From Demequina aurantiaca (GTDB lineage Bacteria; Actinomycetota; Actinomycetes; Actinomycetales; Demequinaceae): DNA of 64,000 nt. Under the pieces are notes generated by a model, which searched no databases, was not told the DNA's origin, and worked only from the letters and a program-made list of their open reading frames with translations. Position 1 is the first letter of the stretch, and every line of letters starts with the position of its first letter. Positions 8,897 to 17,349 of this stretch are shown here, piece after piece. The position numbers and the translations under genes are program-made. The stretch is from NCBI RefSeq assembly GCF_000975135.1, contig NZ_BBRF01000001.1, positions 283,591-347,590 of the forward strand. The letters run 5' to 3'.

Positions 8897-9457
8897 CTAG
8901 TCGAGGTCGATGCGACCCGAGGGCTTCTCGCCCCAGCCGACGATGATCGCGGCCACCAGGCCGGCCAGCACCCCACCCGCGGAGATGGCCGGAGTGGCGA
9001 GTGCGATCAGCAGTGCGTCGTTGAAGCCAGGACCTGAGGCTCCGAACTGCTCGAGCGCGGAAACGGAGCCCGATGCCGCCCCGGTGATCGCCATGATGTG
9101 TACGCCCAGCCCGGTGGCCACGAACGCCACAATCTGGGTGAGCAGTCCTTTAGCCTCGGACAGGTAGCGGACGGTGAAGCCCACCGCCGCGGCCATGAAC
9201 GCGCCGAGGATGATCATCGCGAAGGCGCCGGGCTTGTTCGGCACCAGCACGGAAAGCAGCAACCCCAGCACGAAGGCTACGACCAATGCGGCGGTCAGTA
9301 CCCCCATGCGGTTGCGGCGCAACGACTCCAGAAATGACGTGCCCACCTCGCTGGCGCGGGCCGTACGGGACTGCTTGGGAGCATCGGCCGATGCGCTGGT
9401 TTCGCCCGGCGTCGCGGGCGCGGTGGGCTGAGACTCGGGGCTGGGCGTGGTGGCCAT
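8897..9457 (-). CDS. Four-helix integral membrane protein of unknown function
   Basis: 186 residues. A polar Pro/Ala/Ser-rich N-terminus (about 1-45) precedes four hydrophobic segments near residues 52-72, 77-97, 103-123 and 150-175. The start has AAAGGAG five to six bases upstream. I do not recognise a named family. Its position beside mrp and the DUF1003 gene resembles conserved actinobacterial neighbourhoods that contain similar small membrane proteins, but this does not reveal its role. Confidence 0.75.
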   Translation of the reverse strand: MATTPSPESQPTAPATPGETSASADAPKQSRTARASEVGTSFLESLRRNRMGVLTAALVVAFVLGLLLSVLVPNKPGAFAMIILGAFMAAAVGFTVRYLSEAKGLLTQIVAFVATGLGVHIMAITGAASGSVSALEQFGASGPGFNDALLIALATPAISAGGVLAGLVAAIIVGWGEKPSGRIDLD

Positions 9458-9560
9458 GGGCTACTCCTTTGTCGAACACTGAGGTCTGCTTCAGCCCATC
9501 ATCGCACGAGGGCGAGGGCGCTCACCTCCTGCGGCGTCGACCGTCTTGGCGCAGCGGCGG

Positions 9561-10364
9561 CTATCCCAGGTCGTAGTCGACGACGAGCGGCGCGTGGTCG
9601 GTCCAACGCGAGTCCCAGGAGGCCTGCCTATCCACCCGGGCGGCCGTCACCGCCGCAGCCAAGGTGGGGGTGGCGAGCTGGTAGTCGATCCGCCAGCCGG
9701 CGTTGTTGTCGAACGCCTGACCGCGCATGGACCACCACGTGTACTCGCCCTCGGCGTCGCCCACGACCTGGCGGTGCGTGTCGACCCAGCCAGCGGCGAA
9801 CCAGCGGTCGAGGTAGGCACGTTCTTCTGGCAAGAAGCCCGCGGCCTTGAGGTTGCCCTTCCAGTTCTTGATGTCGTTGTTGGTGTGCGCAATGTTGATA
9901 TCGCCCATCACCACCACGCGCTCATACTCGTCGGCCAGCTCGGCCAGCCGCGCGGTCATCGACTCGAGGAACTCGTACTTGTCGTCCATCTTGGGCGTGC
10001 CCGCGGTGCCGGAGTGCACGTACGTGGAGACCACGCGCACGGGACCTGCGGCGCTCTGGACCGTGGCCTCGACCCAGCGGCCGGTGTGAGTTGCCTCGGA
10101 GTGAATCGCGCCAGCGACGCCCAATCCGTAGACCACGTCCGTCAGCTCGGTACGCGACAGGATCGCGACGCCGGAGCGGCCCTTCTGCTCCGATGCCTGG
10201 TGCTCCACGTGCCACGTGTCCGGGAAGGCGGCGGTGACCACCTCATCGGGCGCACGTACCTCTTGCAGGCAGATGACGTCGGCCTCGACGCCGTCCATCC
10301 ACTCGGTCATGCCCTTCTTGAGGGCGGCACGGACTCCATTGACATTCACGGACACAATTCGCAT
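9561..10364 (-). CDS. xth: Exodeoxyribonuclease III / AP endonuclease
   Basis: 267 residues, the normal length for the ExoIII/ExoA endonuclease-exonuclease-phosphatase fold. Motifs in order: MRIVSVNVNGVRAA (Asn), ICLQEVRA (metal Glu), GDINIAHTNNDIKN (Asp and Asn of the active site), and the C-terminal SDH-type motif as TDHAPLVVDY. It cuts the backbone at abasic sites and degrades 3' ends in base-excision repair. The ATG has no Shine-Dalgarno sequence and follows TAGGCT by six bases; that box overlaps the stop codon of the acyltransferase gene upstream. Confidence 0.93.
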   Translation of the reverse strand: MRIVSVNVNGVRAALKKGMTEWMDGVEADVICLQEVRAPDEVVTAAFPDTWHVEHQASEQKGRSGVAILSRTELTDVVYGLGVAGAIHSEATHTGRWVEATVQSAAGPVRVVSTYVHSGTAGTPKMDDKYEFLESMTARLAELADEYERVVVMGDINIAHTNNDIKNWKGNLKAAGFLPEERAYLDRWFAAGWVDTHRQVVGDAEGEYTWWSMRGQAFDNNAGWRIDYQLATPTLAAAVTAARVDRQASWDSRWTDHAPLVVDYDLG

Positions 10365-10370
10365 GAGTCG

Positions 10371-10376
10371 AGCCTA
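10371..10376 (-). promoter_or_regulatory. -10 box of xth (probably leaderless)
   Basis: On the minus strand TAGGCT is followed by six bases and the ATG at 10364. Its first three bases are the stop codon of the upstream acyltransferase gene, so the two features are superimposed. Confidence 0.55.
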
Positions 10377-11498
10377 ACGGGACGTGACGTATTCCCTCGA
10401 CGAGGAAGCGTCATTGCCGTGCCCAGCATCGGACGTGGTGCCGGTGGAACTCCCCGAACGCGCACGAGGAGCAAAGATCCTGTCGCCGATTCTCATGAGC
10501 GGCCGCTGGACCAATCGGTCTCGGACCAGTTCGATCGCGGTCGCCGCCGCGTAGACAATCAACGTGAACCCAATCGCTTGCCACCACAGCGTTGACGGGT
10601 CAGCGGCGGCCCGCTCGGTGCCCACCCAGTCTTCCCAGATCAGCGAGCGCAGGATGGCGTTGTCGTGGATGAGGTAGACGCCAAAGGTCGCGGCGGCAAT
10701 GGTGTTGACCGCGGGAGACACGCGCGGCCGCATCTTGGTCACGGCCACCAAGCCACTGATCGCGGACAGCGCCACGAACGGTGCGTATTGCGAGCGCATC
10801 AGCTCCGGGTCGAAGCCAAGTCCGGGGTTGGCAGCGGCCACGTCACTCGCAAGAAGTGTCGTCACCGGCACGAGCACGGCAAAGCCGACGGCCGATGCTG
10901 CCCACCACTTGGCGGGCCCACGCAGCCGATACTTGGCGACATACGCGGCGACGAGGTAGAGAGCGACGAACCACGTCATGCTGTTGGCGCCCAGTTTGAC
11001 GTCCGGGATGACCGAGAGCAGGCTCCATGCCACCAGCAGGATGGCGATCAGCGTCAGGTGCTGGCGCTGCGTCATGGCCTTGACCAGCAGGTTGATGAAC
11101 GGCGACAGAATCATCAGCATCACGTAGATGGTGACGAACCAGTAGAACTCGGTCGCGACTGGGAAGATAGCGCGCCAGGTGGTCTCCGTGTCGACGCGAT
11201 CCGGCAACCAGATCAACGCGACGACGAGGATCATCCACGAAGTGCTCCACACTTGAATCAGGATGGACCTGAGCCCGCGCCATCGGAACGTGGACTGGGC
11301 CATGAAGTACGCACCGATCAGCACAAACGCGTCCACACCCCACTTACCCATCGTGGAGTAGCCGGTGAGGAACCGCTCGGCGTCGCCGGGTTCCGCTGAT
11401 CCCAGCACGCCACCGTGCACGCCGTAGTGGTACGACACGATCGCCAGCATTGCGAGGATGCGGTACACCTCGATGACCGAGTTGCGTTGCTTAGACAT
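10374..11498 (-). CDS. Membrane acyltransferase, acyltransferase-3 family
   Basis: 374 residues with about ten hydrophobic helices. The N-terminus IEVYRILAMLAIVSYHYGVHGGV carries the family's RILAM...H signature. These proteins move acyl groups onto surface sugars or other cell-envelope molecules. The ATG at 11498 has GGGGACG in front of it; an upstream in-frame start would add a non-hydrophobic, non-conserved 25 residues. The polar C-terminal tail (about 345-374) is rich in Ser, Thr and Gly. Substrate unknown; no glycan genes are directly beside it. Confidence 0.82.
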   Translation of the reverse strand: MSKQRNSVIEVYRILAMLAIVSYHYGVHGGVLGSAEPGDAERFLTGYSTMGKWGVDAFVLIGAYFMAQSTFRWRGLRSILIQVWSTSWMILVVALIWLPDRVDTETTWRAIFPVATEFYWFVTIYVMLMILSPFINLLVKAMTQRQHLTLIAILLVAWSLLSVIPDVKLGANSMTWFVALYLVAAYVAKYRLRGPAKWWAASAVGFAVLVPVTTLLASDVAAANPGLGFDPELMRSQYAPFVALSAISGLVAVTKMRPRVSPAVNTIAAATFGVYLIHDNAILRSLIWEDWVGTERAAADPSTLWWQAIGFTLIVYAAATAIELVRDRLVQRPLMRIGDRIFAPRARSGSSTGTTSDAGHGNDASSSREYVTSR

Positions 11499-11627
11499 GG
11501 GCGTCCCCGTTCCGACGCTGTGGGCGCCAAGGATTGGGCGCCGCACTGCGCAGTGATGGGTTGAACCTCTCAAATGTCACAAAGAGGTAACGCTCGAGGC
11601 CCTGGGCTTACTCCCGGGCTGCGTTTT

Positions 11628-12536
11628 TTAGTTGGCGCGTTCGGCACTTTCGACGACGTTGCTCAGTAGCATCGCGCGGGTCATCGGACCCACTCCCCCG
11701 GGATTGGGCGAGTACCAGGAGGACTTTGCCACGGCATCGGCCGCAATGTCTCCGGCCACCTTGGACTTGCCGGTCTCCGGGTCGGTGACGCGTGAGACAC
11801 CCACGTCGATGAGCACCACGCCGTCTTTGACCATGTCCGCGCCAATGAGGTTGTGGACTCCTGCGGCGGCGACGATCACGTCCGCGTCACGGGTGTGGCT
11901 CGCGAGGTCTCCGGTACCGGTGTGGCAGAGCGTGACGGTTGCGTTCACGGCCTTGCGGGTCAGCAGCAAGCCGATGCTGCGGCCCACCGTGGTACCCCGG
12001 CCCACCACGGTCACGTTCTTGCCGTTCAGCGAGATGCCGTGGCGCTCGATGAGTTCGATGATGCCCTTGGGGGTGCACGGCAACGAGCTCGTGACGTCTT
12101 CCGCGGTGCGCAGGACCAGGCGCCCCAGGTTGGTGGGGTGCAGGCCGTCCGCGTCCTTGTCCGCGTCGATCAACTCGAGGACGCGGTTGGTGTCGATCCC
12201 CGCAGGAAGCGGGAGCTGGACAATGTAGCCCGTGCAGTCGGGGTTCTCATTGAGGCGCGCAACGGCCGCCTCGATGTCCTCCTGCGTAGCGGTCTCCGGC
12301 AGGTCTTCGCGGATGGACGTGATGCCCACCTCGGCGCAGTCCTTGTGCTTACCGTTGACGTACCAGGTGGAACCCGGGTCCGCGCCCACGAGCAGCGTCC
12401 CAAGGCCCGGGTTGATGCCCCGAGCCTTGAGAGCGCTGACGCGTTCGGTGAGTTCCGACTTAATGGCGGCGGCAGTGGCCTTGCCGTCGAGGATCTGCGC
12501 TGAATTGACTACTGGTGCTGAATTCTGTGCGGTCAT
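11628..12536 (-). CDS. folD: Methylenetetrahydrofolate dehydrogenase / methenyltetrahydrofolate cyclohydrolase
   Basis: 302 residues, typical FolD length. It interconverts 5,10-methylene-, methenyl- and 10-formyl-THF. The catalytic lysine is in the [14 protein letters not shown] segment; [30 protein letters not shown] and the Rossmann motif [16 protein letters not shown] are hallmark regions, and [10 protein letters not shown] closes the protein. It lies 23 bases downstream of glyA on the same strand, so serine-derived one-carbon units pass straight from GlyA to FolD. Both genes should be governed by the ZTP riboswitch upstream of glyA. The ATG at 12536 is preceded by CGGGAG. Confidence 0.96.
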   Translation of the reverse strand: MTAQNSAPVVNSAQILDGKATAAAIKSELTERVSALKARGINPGLGTLLVGADPGSTWYVNGKHKDCAEVGITSIREDLPETATQEDIEAAVARLNENPDCTGYIVQLPLPAGIDTNRVLELIDADKDADGLHPTNLGRLVLRTAEDVTSSLPCTPKGIIELIERHGISLNGKNVTVVGRGTTVGRSIGLLLTRKAVNATVTLCHTGTGDLASHTRDADVIVAAAGVHNLIGADMVKDGVVLIDVGVSRVTDPETGKSKVAGDIAADAVAKSSWYSPNPGGVGPMTRAMLLSNVVESAERAN

Positions 12537-12559
12537 GTCAGACTCCCGTGTCCCTGCTA

Positions 12560-13858
12560 CTACTGCTGGAGCCCGTCGTAGAGGGGGAATCCATCGGTGA
12601 GCTTGAGGACACGTGCACGCAGCGCAGCGGTGTCCGCGCCGCCCTTCAACGCCGTCGCGATGACGTCGGCGACCTCGGTGAACTCCTCGGCGCCAAAGCC
12701 ACGCGAAGCCAGCGCCGCCGTGCCGATGCGCACGCCGGACGTGACCATCGGCGGGCGGGGGTCGAACGGCACTGCGTTGCGGTTGACGGTGATGCCACAC
12801 TCGTGAAGGAGGTCCTCGGCCTGCTGGCCGTCGAGCTGTGAGTTGCGCAGGTCCGCGAGCACCAGGTGGACGTCGGTGCCGCCGGAGACGACGTTGACGC
12901 CGGCTTCGATGGCATCGGGAGAGACAAGGCGTTCGGCGATGATGTTCGCACCTTCAAGGACGCGCTCCTGGCGCTCCTTGAATTCTGCCCCGGCGGCTGC
13001 CTTGAGCGCGACGGCCTTGGCGGCAATCACGTGCATGAGCGGGCCGCCCTGCTGGCCAGGGAACACCGCGGAGTTGAGCTTCTTTGCGAGTTCCATGTCG
13101 CGCGACACGATCAGGCCGGAACGAGGGCCACCCAAGGTCTTGTGCACGGTGGTGGAGACCACGTCGGAGTGGGGTACGGGGCTGGGGTGCAGGCCAGCGG
13201 CAACCAGTCCGGCAAAGTGGGCCATGTCGGTCCACAGCTTGGCGCCCACCTCATCGGCGATGGCGCGGAAGGCCGCAAAGTCCATGTGACGGGGGTAGGC
13301 GGACCAGCCGGCGATGATGACGTCGGGACGCTCGGCGAGCGCCTGCTCGCGGACGCGGTCCATGTCCACCAGGTGGGTGTCCTCCTCGACGCCATACGCG
13401 GCAACCTCATAGAGCTTGCCGGAGAAGTTGAGCTTCATGCCGTGCGTGAGGTGGCCACCGTGGGGAAGAGAGAGGCCCATGATCTTGTCGCCGGGCTTGA
13501 TCAGCGCGTGCAGGACGGCCGCGTTGGCGGTCGCACCCGAGTGGGGCTGCACGTTGGCGTACTCCGCACCAAAGAGGGACTTGGCGCGCTCGATGGCGAG
13601 ATTCTCAGCCTTGTCGACCTCCTCGCAGCCACCGTAGTAGCGGCGGCCGGGGTAGCCCTCGGCGTACTTGTTGGTCAGGACCGAGCCCTGAGCTTGCAGC
13701 ACCGCGCGCGGCACAAAATTCTCGGAGGCGATCATTTCGAGCGTGCCCTGCTGACGGGCGAGTTCGCTGTCCAGGATGGCGGCGATGTCGGGGTCGTAGT
13801 CCTGCAGCGTCGAGTTCATGACTGCTGCGGTGGCGCTGGAATCGGTGCTCATGGGCAT
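12560..13858 (-). CDS. glyA: Serine hydroxymethyltransferase
   Basis: 432 residues, fold-type I PLP enzyme. It transfers the hydroxymethyl carbon of serine to THF, giving glycine and 5,10-methylene-THF. The PLP lysine is in [34 protein letters not shown] and [12 protein letters not shown] are further signatures. The start ATG has AAAGGA eight to nine bases upstream, directly after a leader that holds the ZTP riboswitch aptamer and a second hairpin. First gene of the glyA-folD operon. Confidence 0.97.
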   Translation of the reverse strand: MPMSTDSSATAAVMNSTLQDYDPDIAAILDSELARQQGTLEMIASENFVPRAVLQAQGSVLTNKYAEGYPGRRYYGGCEEVDKAENLAIERAKSLFGAEYANVQPHSGATANAAVLHALIKPGDKIMGLSLPHGGHLTHGMKLNFSGKLYEVAAYGVEEDTHLVDMDRVREQALAERPDVIIAGWSAYPRHMDFAAFRAIADEVGAKLWTDMAHFAGLVAAGLHPSPVPHSDVVSTTVHKTLGGPRSGLIVSRDMELAKKLNSAVFPGQQGGPLMHVIAAKAVALKAAAGAEFKERQERVLEGANIIAERLVSPDAIEAGVNVVSGGTDVHLVLADLRNSQLDGQQAEDLLHECGITVNRNAVPFDPRPPMVTSGVRIGTAALASRGFGAEEFTEVADVIATALKGGADTAALRARVLKLTDGFPLYDGLQQ

Positions 13859-13868
13859 TCCTTTAGGT

Positions 13869-13892
13869 CAAGGCGGGCAGGCCGCCGGCTTG
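13869..13892 (-). promoter_or_regulatory. Hairpin of the ZTP riboswitch expression platform
   Basis: On the minus strand GGCGG (13886-13882) pairs with CCGCC (13876-13872), extended by CAA/TTG with a small bulge. It stands between the aptamer and the AAAGGA ribosome site of glyA. The absence of a T-run points to control of translation or of an alternative pairing rather than a simple terminator; this is inference. Confidence 0.45.
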
Positions 13893-13911
13893 TCAGTTCT
13901 CCGGTGACCAT

Positions 13912-13983
13912 GGCCCAGGCGTACGACCATCAGTCTTTTCCAGTGCCGCTCCCTCGTGGTAACCCACTGCGCCAGTCGCGACG
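13912..13983 (-). ncRNA. ZTP (ZMP/ZTP, pfl-motif) riboswitch aptamer upstream of glyA-folD
   Basis: Read on the minus strand, the leader shows the conserved pfl elements in the right order: CGCGACTGGC (13980-13971), the short P2 stem GTGG-loop-CCAC (about 13967-13956), CGAGGGAGCGGC (about 13956-13945) whose GCGGC closes P1 by pairing with GTCGC, a variable linker, and CGCCTGGGCC (13921-13912) that forms the 3' pseudoknot side. This RNA class binds the purine intermediate ZMP/ZTP (AICAR nucleotides) and raises one-carbon genes when 10-formyl-THF is short. Location in front of glyA-folD is exactly the known gene context. Confidence 0.87.
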
Positions 13984-13989
13984 TTGGTC

Positions 13990-13995
13990 AGTCTA
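13990..13995 (-). promoter_or_regulatory. -10 box of the glyA-folD operon
   Basis: TAGACT on the minus strand lies about seven bases before the first paired base of the riboswitch P1 stem, so the transcript would begin right at the aptamer. No convincing -35 box is visible. Confidence 0.5.
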
Positions 13996-14054
13996 GCAAG
14001 GTCGTAGGGCGTGGGCGATCGGTGCCGGCGCCGCCCGCTGTTAACCTGCGCACT

Positions 14055-15176
14055 ATGGCCGAAACGAGCGTGACTGTCCCCTCAACGCCCGACGACAAGC
14101 GCCCCGCCGTCTCGCGCCTGTACGCACTCGACGGGCTCCGCTTCTTGGCGGCACTCGCGGTACTGGCGTTCCATTTCACTGCCCGTAGCAACAACGCTTG
14201 GGGTCAGCCCGTCGAGACGGTATTCCCCCAACTGTCCTTCATTACAGGTCTCGGCGCCTTTGGTGTCGACATCTTCTTTGTGATCAGCGGCTTCGTCATT
14301 CTGATGACGGCCTGGAATGCCGGTGTCCCGAAGTTTGCTGCCAGCCGCATCTCGCGGCTTTTTCCGGCGTATTGGGCGTGCGTGGCGCTGAGTTCACTCT
14401 TGCTTCTTGTCATCTGGCGCACGGGTGGAGCAATCGTCGATGGTGGTTCGGAGCGAAGCGCCACTGACGCGGCGACCAATTTCACCATGGTGCAGCGTGC
14501 GTTCGGCATCGGCGACGTCGATGGGGTGTATTGGACGCTGTGGGCCGAGCTTCGCTTTTACATCCTGATCGGGATCTTCGTCGCGATCGGGATCACCACT
14601 CGCAGGGTGCTTGCCTTCTGCTTCATCTGGCCCATCCTGAGTGGAATTGCACTCACCACTGATTCGGCCCTGCTGAGTGAAGTGCTCGTCGCCGAGTGGG
14701 CACCTCTGTTTAGCGCGGGCATGGCGCTCTTTATCGTCAAGCGTGATCCTCGCAATTTAATGGCGTGGCTCGTGGTTGCCTTCACGACCCTGCTTGCTGC
14801 AGGCTATTCGGGTCAGGTGACGTTGGACCGCATCGTCAATGGACTCACCAACCGCGACTTCCCTCCCTACGTCGGTTGGGTCATCGTGGTCGGCTCCATC
14901 GGCCTGGTAGCCCTACTCACCTTGACGCGGATGTCGCAGCTGGGAGGCAAGAAGTTCCTCGTGCTTGGTGCGTTGACCTACCCGCTCTACCTGCTGCACG
15001 AGTACTGGGGTTGGTGGATCATCAGCCTCCTCGAGGACAAGCTTCCCGCATTCGCCGTGCTCGCCCTCGCGACCGGATTCTGTATCGCGCTGGCGTGGGC
15101 GGTCTACTACTTCGTGGAACGCAACACCGTTAGCAGAATGCGGCGCCGACTCGAGAAAGACCTGGTCAAGCTCTAG
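14055..15176 (+). CDS. Membrane acyltransferase, OafA/acyltransferase-3 family
   Basis: 373 residues with about ten transmembrane helices. The N-terminus YALDGLRFLAALAVLAFHF and the GAFGVDIFFVISGFVI segment are the OafA hallmarks (Arg and His of the acyl-transfer site). Such proteins O-acylate polysaccharides or wall polymers. There is no C-terminal SGNH domain. The ATG follows TAACCT (14042-14047) by seven bases without a Shine-Dalgarno sequence. Its stop codon overlaps the stop codon of the convergent SLH/SpoIID gene in the four bases CTAG. Confidence 0.88.
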   Translation: MAETSVTVPSTPDDKRPAVSRLYALDGLRFLAALAVLAFHFTARSNNAWGQPVETVFPQLSFITGLGAFGVDIFFVISGFVILMTAWNAGVPKFAASRISRLFPAYWACVALSSLLLLVIWRTGGAIVDGGSERSATDAATNFTMVQRAFGIGDVDGVYWTLWAELRFYILIGIFVAIGITTRRVLAFCFIWPILSGIALTTDSALLSEVLVAEWAPLFSAGMALFIVKRDPRNLMAWLVVAFTTLLAAGYSGQVTLDRIVNGLTNRDFPPYVGWVIVVGSIGLVALLTLTRMSQLGGKKFLVLGALTYPLYLLHEYWGWWIISLLEDKLPAFAVLALATGFCIALAWAVYYFVERNTVSRMRRRLEKDLVKL

Positions 15177-17092
15177 TACTTCGCGGTAAAGCTCCAGAGC
15201 CAGGGTGACTTCCCGGCGGCCAACTTGCTGCGGATGCTCTCGGGGCCGGTAATCGTCGAGGTCTTGCCCGTAGAGGACGTGGCGGTGACAGCCTTCGCCG
15301 CGGCGTCTGAGCCACCAGCGGTGCGTGACGTCACCTTGATGGAGACCACATCGGACAGGCCGAAGACGCTCTTCGCCTTCGCCTGAGTCAACGTGTAGGT
15401 CCACTTGTTGTTGACGATGCTGGGGTCATTCGACCAGTGATCATCGACGGATTTCATGTAAGGCAACACGCCACCCCAGATGTCCTCGCTGTTCTCGGTC
15501 TGACCTCCGGAGTGCGCAAAGTAGTACACCTTCGCGATTGAGCCGTTGTACGTCAGGATGTCTCCGCGAGAGCCGGTCGAGTTGTTCGTTCCGTCCACGG
15601 CGGCAACCCATTTCTTGCCGTAGTAGGCGTTGGTGCCCTCGTTCTCCTTGGACCAGCCCACAAAAACCTGGCTTCGGTCGTCGTCGTAGAGGTTGCAGTT
15701 GCAGGTCGCGCTGTAAGTCTTGTCGGCGTTGAGCGCGAATCCTCGGGCGGCGATGGCGAAGGCCTGCAGCGTGGACGCGGGCCATGACGAAGGGACCTCG
15801 CCCAACCCGTAGAGGTATTCGGTGTTCAGCTTGAGTTCGTTGGAAACGATGATGCGCGAGTAGGCGGATCGGGCATCCGGTACGGAAATCAACAGCTTGC
15901 CGTGGCGGTACTGCCCCTTGGTCTGCCTGGTGCCACCCTCCTTGTCTAGGAGTTCGACGTATGGGTCCTCCGGCGACGTGGACTGGTAGTAGGAGGTGGC
16001 CTCCCACTGCAGAGAGACATCCTTGGTCGCGGTGGCCTTAGTGCCGTCCTCACGAGTAACGATGACCTTGGTCCCGTCGCGGGTCACCATCAAATCCTCG
16101 TTGTTCTTGCCGGTCCACGAGGTGCTCAGTTCAGCGGCGCCGTCCTTCCAGTTGTAGAAGCGCATGCGCCACTGACCGTCGTCCGTCGAGTCACTTCCAG
16201 GAGAGCGCACTACGACGCTAACGCTATTACGGTTGTCGGATCCGGAGCCAAAGACCTCGACGCGGATGTCGTTGTTTGCCGCGGCTTCCTGCACCTTGGT
16301 TCCAGTGAAGTAGTGCTGGAGGATCTGGGTAGCGGACGAACCCTCCTTCGCCATGCCGAGCGCACCCCACGCCGACATTCCCACGCCGTGTCCCCATCCG
16401 GAGCCCGACACGGTGAAGCTCGACGGAATTGAGGCGGGAGGGGGGCTGACGGCTGGGCTGCCACTCAGTCGGTAGAGGAATGCTGCAATCGCCTCACGCG
16501 ACGTGTTTGTCTTGGAGCGGAAGGTGCCATCGGAGTAGCCCGTGGTGATTCCCGCCTTGTCGAGCCAGACAATCTCCTTGTAGAACTGATCGCTCTTACT
16601 TACGTCCTTGAAGGGTGAGCTCTTGGGCAGGCTCACTGAGGGGCGCCCCTCGAACCGATACAGGAAGGCCGCAATCGCCTCACGCGAGATCTTGGTGGTG
16701 GAACGGAAGGTACCGTCGGCGTAGCCCGTCGTGATATTCGCCTGGTCTGCCCACACGATCTGCTTGTAGAACTGGTCCGTCTTCTTCACGTCCTTGAACG
16801 GTGATGACGAGGGCAGAGAAACCTTGGGGCTTCCGTCCATCCGGTAGAGAAATGCGACGAAGGCCTCGCGACTCACCGAGTCCTTGGGGCGGAACGTGCC
16901 GTCGGCGTAGCCGGTGGTGATCCCCTCGGCGGCTAGCCACGTGATCTGAGTAAAGAACTGGTGGGTCGCGGGAACGTCCGGAAAGCTCTTGGGCGCGGCC
17001 GTGGCCGTGGTTGTCAGCGGCACGCTCACGAGGACCGCGATCAGCGCTGCTGCGAGCGCACTCCAACGCCGTCGGTAGGAACGAGGAGCCAT
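15173..17092 (-). CDS. Secreted SLH-domain protein with SpoIID/LytB domain
   Basis: 639 residues. A signal peptide (RRRWSALAAALIAVLVSV...ATAAP, about 1-33) is followed by three SLH repeats (about 35-90, 95-152, 155-215, each with F.DV, WL or WA, ITTGY and FLYR). The remainder is a SpoIID/LytB-like domain starting at SGSGWGHGVGMSAWGALGMA (about 225) and including the FAHSGGQTENSEDIWGG region. SpoIID proteins are lytic transglycosylases or amidase enhancers that remodel peptidoglycan. SLH repeats should anchor the protein to a wall polymer. It is divergent from the CAP/SLH gene across 257 bases. Confidence 0.9.
   Translation of the reverse strand: MAPRSYRRRWSALAAALIAVLVSVPLTTTATAAPKSFPDVPATHQFFTQITWLAAEGITTGYADGTFRPKDSVSREAFVAFLYRMDGSPKVSLPSSSPFKDVKKTDQFYKQIVWADQANITTGYADGTFRSTTKISREAIAAFLYRFEGRPSVSLPKSSPFKDVSKSDQFYKEIVWLDKAGITTGYSDGTFRSKTNTSREAIAAFLYRLSGSPAVSPPPASIPSSFTVSGSGWGHGVGMSAWGALGMAKEGSSATQILQHYFTGTKVQEAAANNDIRVEVFGSGSDNRNSVSVVVRSPGSDSTDDGQWRMRFYNWKDGAAELSTSWTGKNNEDLMVTRDGTKVIVTREDGTKATATKDVSLQWEATSYYQSTSPEDPYVELLDKEGGTRQTKGQYRHGKLLISVPDARSAYSRIIVSNELKLNTEYLYGLGEVPSSWPASTLQAFAIAARGFALNADKTYSATCNCNLYDDDRSQVFVGWSKENEGTNAYYGKKWVAAVDGTNNSTGSRGDILTYNGSIAKVYYFAHSGGQTENSEDIWGGVLPYMKSVDDHWSNDPSIVNNKWTYTLTQAKAKSVFGLSDVVSIKVTSRTAGGSDAAAKAVTATSSTGKTSTITGPESIRSKLAAGKSPWLWSFTAKY
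16572..16597 (-). repeat. 26-base inverted repeat copy A in an SLH repeat
   Basis: This stretch codes part of the third SLH repeat of the SpoIID-like protein. Its reverse complement is identical, base for base, to 18854-18879 in the excalibur/SLH gene, and similarity extends on both sides to about 50 bases. The copies are inverted and about 2.3 kb apart. Confidence 0.8.
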
Positions 17093-17349
17093 AGTTTCAT
17101 CCGCCTTCGGATAGTCCAACAATCAACGCAACCAGAGTGACCAGTGTGACACATGTGAATGTGGAGTCAAGGGTCGCGTTCAATCTGCCGACATGAACTC
17201 TACGTGGCGGCAACCCCGCGCCACCGGCCGAACCGGGTGAGGAATACGTCACATTCGCTTGTTCCGTGACATGTTCCCCTCGAACAATGGGCACAGCGTA
17301 CGAGAGACACATCGGGCACCGCCGTAGTGGTGCCCCAAGGGAGGAAGAC

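Noticed and set aside
9546-10595. Long plus-strand open frame of 349 codons opposite exonuclease III.
   Set aside because: Shadow frame produced by GC3-rich codons; composition is Arg/Gly/His-rich with no recognisable domain, while the minus strand encodes a full ExoIII.
11599-11630. GC-rich hairpin followed by TTTTTT on the plus strand beside the folD stop.
   Set aside because: No plus-strand gene ends here; on the minus strand, the direction of folD, the hairpin is not followed by T residues. Probably coincidental or for an unseen antisense transcript.
12866-13996. Long plus-strand open frame opposite glyA and the riboswitch.
   Set aside because: Antisense shadow of glyA; low-complexity composition and no start signal.
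17093-17349. Leader between the divergent SLH genes looked like a c-di-AMP or SAM-type riboswitch (GGCAACCCC and GGCCGAACCGGGTGA blocks, two hairpins).
   Set aside because: The essential downstream blocks of either class are missing and the gene is not a methionine gene. Only two simple hairpins can be supported.
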